Shown in pieces: positions 7,451 to 12,947 of a DNA stretch of 14,574 bases. The DNA lies in NCBI GenBank assembly GCA_016779015.1, contig JADHOK010000024.1, positions 1 through 14,574 on the forward strand, written 5' to 3'. A program made the position numbers and the translations under genes. The notes under the pieces were generated by a model. The model worked only from the letters and a program-made list of their open reading frames with translations, searched no databases and was not told the DNA's origin. The DNA is from PS1 clade bacterium (GTDB taxonomy: Bacteria > Pseudomonadota > Alphaproteobacteria > RS24). The first letter of the stretch is position 1; every line of letters starts with the position of its first letter.

Positions 7451-9235
7451 TTATTTTTCCTTCCACCAAATGGTCGGGAAGCCGAGATCGTGTTTGGGCA
7501 TATTGCTCGGGCGCTTCAGCCCTTGCCAATAAGCGAGGCGCTCATGCGGGGCGTGCCATTGCGGCATGATGTAATGATTGGAGATTAAAACCCGGTCGAG
7601 CGCGCGCGTCGCGGTCACCAGAGCGGCCCGCGATTTGGCGAAGATCAGCTGCTCGATAAGCGTGTCCACGGCCGGGTCTTTAATGCCGACATAATTGCGC
7701 CCACCCGGCCTGTCGGCCGCCGCCGATGACCAATAATCGCGCTGCTCATTACCCGGCGATAAAGACTGCGCGAAGCTCATCACCACAGCGTCGAAATCAT
7801 AATTGGTAACGCGGTTTTGATATTGCGTCGGGTCAATGGTGCGCAGCTTGGCGTCAATGCCCAGCTTGGCGAGGTTTTTGATATAGGGCGCGACAATGCG
7901 CTCAAACGCCGGTTGCACCAACAGAAACTCAATGGTGAAGATCTGACCGTCTTTTTGCAATTTGCCGTCGACAATGCCCCAGCCCGCCTGCTCGAACAAG
8001 GCGCGGGCTTTTCTCAAATTGGCGCGGATATTGCCACTGGCATCGGAGACCGGATTTTGAAATAGCGGGCCGAAAGTCTTGGCCGGTAATTTATCGCGCA
8101 GCGGTTCCAAGAGTTTCAGCTCATCAGCTGAAGGGGGGCCGCTGGCGGCCAGCTCCGAGCCCTGAAAAAACGAACCGGTGCGGGCATATTGGCCGTAAAA
8201 TAAATTCTTTTTGGTCCATTCGAAATCATAGGCCCAGTTCAGCGCCTCGCGGACGCGGATATCGTCAAAACGCGGACGCCGCAAATTGAAAACAAAACCC
8301 TGCATACCGGCGGAGTTTTCAAGCGTCACCGTCTCCTTCACCATCTCGCCGCTGGCCACGGCGGGCGTGTCATAGCCGGTGGCCCAAATGCGCGAGGAGA
8401 ACTCGCTGCGGAAATCCACCTCGCCGGCTTTTAACGCCTCAAACGCCACTGTGTCGTCGCCGAAATAGATATATTTTATCTCGCCAATATTGTTTTTGCC
8501 GATATTGACGTTCAAATCTTTGGCCCAGTAATCATCGCGGCGCTGATAGGTGATGGCGCGTCCGGCATCGACGGTGCTGATTTTATAAGGCCCTGAAACC
8601 GGCGGTATTTCCAAAGTCGTATCGGCCAGCGAGCGCCCCTCAGCGTTCCAATAATCTTTTTTGAGAATCGGCAACTGGCCCAATATCATCGGCAATTCGC
8701 GGTTTCCGGTTTGGCCGAAGCGGAAGGTAATCTCATGCGCATTGGGGCTGTCATAGCCCACCACATCGGCGTAATAGGCGCGGTAAAAAGGATGCGCTTT
8801 TTTGAGCGCCGTCAAAGAAAACGCCACATCGTCGGCGGTGATGGGGCTGCCGTCAGAAAACGTCGCTTTTTTATTGAGGCGGAAACTGACGGAAGAATAA
8901 TCATCGGCATGGCGCACCGCTTCGGCGATGAGGCCATATCCGGCGCTCGCTTCATCCAGCGAGCCGGTCATCAGCGTGTCGTGTATCAAGCCCAAGCCGG
9001 TGGCGGCGTTGCCTTTAATGGTGAACCGATTGAGATTATCAAACGAGCCAATAGCGGCGATGCGCACCGCGCCGCCTTTCGGCGCTGATTTATTGATATA
9101 GGGAAAATGCGCGAAGCCTTTCGGCAAGTCCGGCTTGCCGAATAATGACAGGCCGTGCATCCAATCACCGGCCCGCGCATTAAACGGCAAAAGCACAAGG
9201 GCGAGTAAACAAAGAACACGCATCAGAGGGGACAT
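7451..9235 (-). CDS. yejA: Periplasmic peptide-binding protein YejA
   Basis: A 594-residue family 5 extracellular solute-binding protein (SBP_bac_5; E. coli YejA about 604). Residues 1-22 form a Sec signal peptide (basic start, leucine-rich core LCLLALVLLP, cleavage likely after ARA), so the mature protein is periplasmic. Family traits follow: the opening HGLSLFGKPDLPKGF and FPYINKSAPKGG, NLNRFTIKGN, the SDGSPITADDVAFSL segment, and VREALNWAYDFEW. It captures peptides and hands them to YejB/YejE. The start at 9235 is preceded by GGAG at 5-base spacing; an in-frame ATG four codons later is a weaker alternative. It is the first gene of the operon, whose promoter should lie in 9236-9304, where I could not pick convincing -10/-35 boxes. 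Whether it binds peptides, microcin-like compounds or muropeptides cannot be read from the sequence. Confidence 0.94.
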   Translation of the reverse strand: MSPLMRVLCLLALVLLPFNARAGDWMHGLSLFGKPDLPKGFAHFPYINKSAPKGGAVRIAAIGSFDNLNRFTIKGNAATGLGLIHDTLMTGSLDEASAGYGLIAEAVRHADDYSSVSFRLNKKATFSDGSPITADDVAFSLTALKKAHPFYRAYYADVVGYDSPNAHEITFRFGQTGNRELPMILGQLPILKKDYWNAEGRSLADTTLEIPPVSGPYKISTVDAGRAITYQRRDDYWAKDLNVNIGKNNIGEIKYIYFGDDTVAFEALKAGEVDFRSEFSSRIWATGYDTPAVASGEMVKETVTLENSAGMQGFVFNLRRPRFDDIRVREALNWAYDFEWTKKNLFYGQYARTGSFFQGSELAASGPPSADELKLLEPLRDKLPAKTFGPLFQNPVSDASGNIRANLRKARALFEQAGWGIVDGKLQKDGQIFTIEFLLVQPAFERIVAPYIKNLAKLGIDAKLRTIDPTQYQNRVTNYDFDAVVMSFAQSLSPGNEQRDYWSSAAADRPGGRNYVGIKDPAVDTLIEQLIFAKSRAALVTATRALDRVLISNHYIMPQWHAPHERLAYWQGLKRPSNMPKHDLGFPTIWWKEK

Positions 9236-9259
9236 GATATCTCCATATCAAGGCAAAAC

Positions 9260-9275
9260 AAGCCTAACAGGGCTT
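9260..9275. repeat. Short inverted repeat upstream of yejA
   Basis: aagcc (9260-9264) and ggctt (9271-9275) are perfect 5-base inverted arms around a 6-base spacer, about 25 bases upstream of the yejA start. It could be an operator or chance; no known regulator site is recognised. Confidence 0.3.
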
Positions 9276-9304
9276 TTCAACAAAGCCGGATGAAGCGCTA
9301 TGGA

Positions 9305-9346
9305 AGCAAAAATAAAGGCCGCGGACAAGTTGCTTGTGCGCGGCCT
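9305..9346 (-). terminator. Rho-independent terminator after cytochrome c gene
   Basis: Perfect 8-base arms aggccgcg (9316-9323) and cgcggcct (9339-9346), then a single G/G mismatch, then a 5-base inner stem acaag/cttgt (9325-9329/9333-9337) closing a 3-base loop. Read on the minus strand the hairpin is followed by a T-rich tract (ttatttttgc, complement of 9306-9315). It starts 18 bases beyond the cytochrome c stop. There is no T tract on the other side, so it acts on the minus strand only. It insulates yejABEF from cytochrome c transcription. Confidence 0.88.
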
Positions 9347-9364
9347 CGAAGCTCTTGAACAGGC

Positions 9365-9880
9365 TTATTTCAAGCTGTCGAGATAAGCGATGATATTGGC
9401 GCGGTCTGTGGCTTTTCGAAGGCCGGCAAAAGCCATATTTGTTCCGGCTGCGTATTTTTTCGGATTTTCCAAAAACCCGTTCAGCGCTTCATAATCCCAC
9501 GCACCGTCCATGCCGGCCAGTGCGCCGGAATAAGTAAAGCCGAAATGTTGGCCGATGCCGCGGTCAACAATACCGTAGAGCGCCGGGCCGATTTTATTGG
9601 CCCCGCCGGGCTCGAAGCTGTGGCAGGAAACGCATTTCTTCGCTACTTTCATGCCTTTATCGATGGAGGCCGAGGCCAGCATATCGGCTATCGGCACAAC
9701 CTCTTCGGCGACCGCGGCAACCGCAACAGCGCCTTCTTCTTCAACGCCCTCGACCACATAAGCAGTGGGGTCGGCGGGTTCAGCTTCGAACATAATGCCG
9801 CCAAGGTTTTGCACGCCCAGATAGACAAGCAAGGTGAACAATACGGCACCGGCGATTTTATTAAGTTCAAAACTGTCCAT
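9365..9880 (-). CDS. cycM: Membrane-anchored class I cytochrome c (CycM type)
   Basis: A 171-residue cytochrome c with one heme. Residues about 9-31 form an uncleaved N-terminal membrane helix after the typical start MDSFELNKIAGAV; residues 44-62 are a Glu/Ala/Val-rich linker; the heme domain carries CVSCH (Cys83, Cys86, His87) and the probable distal ligand Met149 in AGTNMAF. CycM-type proteins carry electrons from the bc1 complex to an aa3-type oxidase on the periplasmic face. I chose the ATG at 9880, preceded by a purine-rich GGGGGA site, rather than an in-frame start at 9901, because homologues begin MDSFE. The gene is monocistronic, with a strong terminator downstream and a 184-base divergent region shared with kdsB. 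The class is certain; the symbol is by resemblance. Confidence 0.93.
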   Translation of the reverse strand: MDSFELNKIAGAVLFTLLVYLGVQNLGGIMFEAEPADPTAYVVEGVEEEGAVAVAAVAEEVVPIADMLASASIDKGMKVAKKCVSCHSFEPGGANKIGPALYGIVDRGIGQHFGFTYSGALAGMDGAWDYEALNGFLENPKKYAAGTNMAFAGLRKATDRANIIAYLDSLK

Positions 9881-9917
9881 TTTTTCCCCCAAAGACTGCA
9901 CAAGGTCACAAACAGCA

Positions 9918-9932
9918 AGCCGAATTTCGGCT
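9918..9932. promoter_or_regulatory. Perfect palindrome in the cytochrome c/kdsB divergent region
   Basis: agccgaatttcggct has perfect 7-base inverted arms around one central base. It lies 38 bases upstream of the cytochrome c start and 133 upstream of kdsB, where an operator would be expected. A TTGACC box at 9961-9966 might be a -35 element toward kdsB, but I found no matching -10. Function unknown; a 15-base dyad can also arise by chance. Confidence 0.35.
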
Positions 9933-10064
9933 GGTGAATTTCGTGCGCAACATACGCAATTTGACCGCCCAACCCTATTGTTTCCGCTTGCGGCCTAGCG
10001 TCGCACAGATTAGGAAAAGAACCAGTGAGTCGCAACCATATCGAATTGGCGGAGCAAACAATCT

Positions 10065-10820
10065 ATGGCGGGACAAAACCCGATAATCCTCATTCCGGCG
10101 CGCCTGGCCTCAACACGCCTGCCGAACAAACCTTTGGCGCCGATCGGCGGCTTGGCGATGATTGTGCAGGTTCTAAAGCGCGCGCAGGAAGCCGATTGCG
10201 GCCGCGTCGTTGTGGCGGCGGCCGAGGCCGAGATTGCCGAGACTGTGGAGGCGGCCGGCGGCGAAGCGGTGCTCACCGATCCGGCGCTGCCATCGGGGTC
10301 CGACCGCATTCACGCGGCGCTGCAATCGGTCGATGAAAAGCGCGCCCATGATGTCGTCATTAATTTGCAGGGCGACCTGCCGACGCTGGAGCCGGTTTTG
10401 GTGCGCGATTGTCTGACGGCGCTCGATGGTGCGGATATGTCGACATTGGTGGCTGAAATCAGCGACCCGCAGGAGCGCGATAATCCGAATGTGGTAAAGG
10501 CCGTTTTATCGTTCGAAACCGACAAAAAAGCCTCCCATTTGGCGCGGGCGCTTTATTTTACGCGCGCCACCGCGCCGTCCGGTGACGGGCCGCTCTATCA
10601 CCATATCGGCATTTACGGTTACACCCGCGCGGCGCTCGATAAATTCGTGGCACTGCCGCCATCGCCGCTCGAGCAGCGCGAAAAGCTCGAGCAATTACGC
10701 GCGCTGGAAGCCGGTTTCACCATTCACGCGGCGCTTGTCGACACCGTGCCGGTGGGCGTTGATACGCCCGAAGACTTGGCGCATGCTGAGGCAGTGTTGC
10801 AAAAACAGGGACAAATCTAG
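10065..10820 (+). CDS. kdsB: 3-deoxy-manno-octulosonate cytidylyltransferase KdsB
   Basis: A 251-residue cytoplasmic enzyme that makes CMP-Kdo from CTP and Kdo, the activated sugar for the LPS inner core. Motifs: the nucleotide-binding opening IPARLASTRLPNKPL (residues 10-24), the metal-binding LQGD (101-104), HIGIYGY (180-186), LPPSPLEQREKLEQLRALE, and GVDTPEDL near 231-238 with the second probable metal Asp233. The length is normal for the family. GGAG stands 10 bases before the ATG, somewhat far but usable. The stop TAG is followed directly by the pheA ATG, so the two genes are one unit. Its presence shows a Gram-negative with Kdo-containing LPS. Confidence 0.97.
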   Translation: MAGQNPIILIPARLASTRLPNKPLAPIGGLAMIVQVLKRAQEADCGRVVVAAAEAEIAETVEAAGGEAVLTDPALPSGSDRIHAALQSVDEKRAHDVVINLQGDLPTLEPVLVRDCLTALDGADMSTLVAEISDPQERDNPNVVKAVLSFETDKKASHLARALYFTRATAPSGDGPLYHHIGIYGYTRAALDKFVALPPSPLEQREKLEQLRALEAGFTIHAALVDTVPVGVDTPEDLAHAEAVLQKQGQI

Positions 10821-11663
10821 ATGCGTAAAATAGCTTTTCAGGGCGAGTTGGGTGCCAATAGCCATATCGCCTGCGCCGATTGTCACCCCGAAATGGAAGC
10901 CTTGCCTTGCGCCAGTTTCGACGATGCATTCGCCGCTTTGCGCGATGGCACGGCGGCGTTGGCCATGATGCCGGTGGAGAACACGGTGGCGGGGCGCGTC
11001 GCTGATATTCACCGCCTATTGCCGGGCTCTAAACTTTATATTGTTGGCGAGCATTTCATGCGCGTGAACCATTGCCTGTTGGCGCTGCCGGGGGCTGATG
11101 AGGGCACACTTCACCACGTGCACAGCCACGAAATGGCGCTCGGCCAATGCCGCAATCTGATAAGCGAATTGGGGCTGACGCCGCATGTCGCCGCCGACAC
11201 GGCGGGCAGTGCGCGCGACCTCGCCGCTTCCCAACAGGCCGGTCACGCAGCCATTGCGTCTAAATTGGCGGCGCAGATTTACGGCCTCGATGTGTTGCGC
11301 GAAAACATTGAAGACAGCGCCAGCAATACGACGCGCTTTCTCATCATGTCGGCGACCCCTGATGATGCCGAGCCGGATGAAGAAAATGTCATCACCAGTT
11401 TTATCTTTCGTGTGCGCAATGTGCCGGCGGCGCTCTATAAGGCGTTGGGTGGCTTTGCGACCAATAAGGTCAATATGACCAAGCTGGAAAGCTATCAACC
11501 GAACGGATTTTTGGCGACGCAGTTTTACGCCGATATTGAAGGCCATCCGGAAAGCGAGCCGGTGCGACTGGCGCTGGAGGAATTGAATTTCTACTGTTCG
11601 GAAATGGATATTCTGGGCGTCTACAAAGCCGCGCCCGAACGCGCCGCGCTGCAAGACCAATAA
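10821..11663 (+). CDS. pheA: Prephenate dehydratase (monofunctional, with ACT domain)
   Basis: A 280-residue enzyme that converts prephenate to phenylpyruvate in phenylalanine synthesis. The catalytic domain shows FQGELGANS (residues 7-15), PVENTVAGRV, HSHEMALGQC, DTAGSARDLA and the essential Thr-Arg-Phe at 171-173 (in NTTRF). Residues about 189-268 form an ACT domain (FIFRVRNVPAALYKALGGFA, then KLESYQ) that binds phenylalanine for feedback control. There is no chorismate mutase domain, as usual for alphaproteobacteria. It begins on the base right after the kdsB stop, with no separate promoter space, so it is co-expressed. It ends 9 bases from the convergent nudC stop. Confidence 0.96.
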   Translation: MRKIAFQGELGANSHIACADCHPEMEALPCASFDDAFAALRDGTAALAMMPVENTVAGRVADIHRLLPGSKLYIVGEHFMRVNHCLLALPGADEGTLHHVHSHEMALGQCRNLISELGLTPHVAADTAGSARDLAASQQAGHAAIASKLAAQIYGLDVLRENIEDSASNTTRFLIMSATPDDAEPDEENVITSFIFRVRNVPAALYKALGGFATNKVNMTKLESYQPNGFLATQFYADIEGHPESEPVRLALEELNFYCSEMDILGVYKAAPERAALQDQ

Positions 11664-11672
11664 TTCTTTCGA

Positions 11673-12623
11673 CTAGTTTCCTTCGGCGAAAGCCTGCATC
11701 AGCTGATGCGCTATCGCCATTGCCGGTGGCACGCCCAGCGGGCCGTCGCCGCGCATGGAGGAAATCACATCGGCGCGAGCGATCCAGCGCGCTTCTTCCA
11801 GCTCCACCTCATCGACGCTGACCTTAAGCGAGCTGGCTTCGGCCATGCAGCCAATCATTAAAGAGCTGGGGAAAGGCCAGGGCTGGGTGCCCAGATAGGT
11901 GACCGAATTTATTTCCAGACCGGCCTCTTCTTGCAGTTCGCGCGCCACCGCTTCTTCAATGGTCTCGCCCGGCTCCATAAAACCGGCCAGCGCGCTCAGC
12001 ATGCCGTCGGGCCAGCCGCGTTGGCGCCCAAGCAGACACTGGTCTTCATAGGTTGCCAGCATAATGACCACCGGATCGGTGCGCGGAAAATGCTCGGCAC
12101 CGCAATTGCCGCATTGGCGTTTATAGCCGCCCTCCAGCATTTGCGACGGCGCGCCGCATTGGGCGCAAAAGCCGTGGCGCAAATGCCAGTCCAGCATGCC
12201 TTTGGCTTGCGCCAATATGGCCAGCTCGGTGCGCGGCATATCGCCGGCCGCGGCCAGCGCGCGCAAATCCTCAAACATCCCCATGCCTTTGAACGGCCCC
12301 ATATCCTCGGGATTGCTCATATGGCTGATATCGGCGGCAAAAAGCGGCTTACCGCGCCGGTTGAGGCCTAGAAAAACCAAAGTCCTATCGGCGCGCTCGA
12401 AATCAAAAGCATCCCCAAAAGCGGCTTTCGGCAGATAGCCGACATCGCGGCCATCGCCCGGTTGTATTTCGGGCAGCACCAATGGCTGCAAATTCCACAG
12501 CGGCACAATCAGCGCATTGTCAGAGGCCAGCTGCGCCGCCAACCAGTCGGCATCGCCGCGCAAATGCCCGGCGCGGTCGAGCGGGTTATTGGCAAACATG
12601 ATGGGGTTTTCGGCCAGAGCCAT
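11673..12623 (-). CDS. nudC: NAD(H) pyrophosphatase / NAD-RNA decapping Nudix hydrolase NudC
   Basis: A 316-residue Nudix hydrolase that cuts NADH to NMNH and AMP and, in E. coli, removes NAD caps from RNA. A divergent N-terminal domain is followed by a zinc ribbon, Cys153, Cys156, Cys171 and Cys174 (same 3-15-3 spacing as E. coli NudC), then a complete Nudix box at residues 214-236 (GFMEPGET...RELQEEAGL) and the NudC-specific QPWPFPSS motif downstream. All catalytic glutamates are present. The start at ATG 12623 has a strong GAGGAGA site 6 bases upstream. It is transcribed away from the SRP RNA and toward pheA. I see no terminator between the two convergent stops. Confidence 0.96.
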   Translation of the reverse strand: MALAENPIMFANNPLDRAGHLRGDADWLAAQLASDNALIVPLWNLQPLVLPEIQPGDGRDVGYLPKAAFGDAFDFERADRTLVFLGLNRRGKPLFAADISHMSNPEDMGPFKGMGMFEDLRALAAAGDMPRTELAILAQAKGMLDWHLRHGFCAQCGAPSQMLEGGYKRQCGNCGAEHFPRTDPVVIMLATYEDQCLLGRQRGWPDGMLSALAGFMEPGETIEEAVARELQEEAGLEINSVTYLGTQPWPFPSSLMIGCMAEASSLKVSVDEVELEEARWIARADVISSMRGDGPLGVPPAMAIAHQLMQAFAEGN

Positions 12624-12629
12624 ACAAAA

Positions 12630-12636
12630 TCTCCTC
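12630..12636 (-). promoter_or_regulatory. nudC: Strong Shine-Dalgarno for nudC
   Basis: On the minus strand the bases read GAGGAGA, near-consensus, with 6 bases to the ATG at 12623. It fixes the nudC start and is the strongest ribosome site seen in this window. Confidence 0.75.
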
Positions 12637-12727
12637 AGACGCGGGGCCGCGGGCCTCTCCTATCGAACGGCCCAACAGTGCCATTGCAATCTATCCCCGT
12701 CAATCGGCGCACGTTGTTTGAAAGGGG

Positions 12728-12756
12728 CTGCACCGGTGCGCGCTCTCTGCTATAAA
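12728..12756 (+). promoter_or_regulatory. Promoter of the SRP RNA
   Basis: TATAAA at 12751-12756 is a good -10 box; CTGCAC at 12728-12733 is a plausible, imperfect -35 box with a 17-base spacer. The predicted start, about 12763, coincides with the first paired base of the SRP RNA (12763-12772 pairs with 12849-12858). It may also serve dnaX. Confidence 0.6.
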
Positions 12757-12760
12757 GGAA

Positions 12761-12860
12761 GGGAGAGATTGGCGGCAGACGCATCCCTCGCCAACCGGGT
12801 CAGATCCGGAAGGAAGCAGCCCTAACGAGTTCGGTGCGGGTTGCCTGTCCAGTCTCTCAC
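12761..12860 (+). ncRNA. ffs: Bacterial small signal recognition particle RNA (4.5S, ffs)
   Basis: The RNA of the signal recognition particle, which binds Ffh and targets nascent membrane proteins to FtsY. Bases 12798-12821 are almost identical to the universal SRP domain IV apex of E. coli 4.5S RNA, including a GGAA tetraloop at 12808-12811 closed by tcc/gga, the symmetric loop, and the GCAGCC strand. The ends close by gagagattgg (12763-12772) pairing with ccagtctctc (12849-12858), with one G-U pair. One base in the apex, A at 12804, differs from E. coli G. About 100 bases is normal for the small alphaproteobacterial type without an Alu domain. Exact ends are uncertain by a few bases. It lies just upstream of dnaX, the usual place in this class. 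Confidence 0.93.
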
Positions 12861-12947
12861 CTCTCATGCCGCGGACTGCACCGAGCCAATTAAAGGTCGG
12901 GGTCCCAAGGCGGCGATGATGATAATTACGACAGCGCCGGGGCGATA

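Larger units (their letters stand above)
12624..12947. other. 324-base intergenic region with SRP RNA
   Basis: No protein gene is supported here. It holds the nudC ribosome site and presumably its promoter (minus strand, no convincing boxes), the SRP RNA promoter (12728-12756), the SRP RNA (12761-12860), and an 87-base leader before dnaX. No hairpin plus T-run follows the SRP RNA, and no separate dnaX promoter could be picked. Confidence 0.7.

Noticed and set aside
9881..9901. Upstream in-frame start of the cytochrome c gene
   Set aside because: The GGGGGA ribosome site falls between the two starts and serves ATG 9880, and homologues begin MDSFE.
12718..12723. TTGAAA as the -35 box of the SRP RNA promoter
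   Set aside because: It matches the consensus well but lies 27 bases from TATAAA, too far; CTGCAC at 12728 has the right 17-base spacing.
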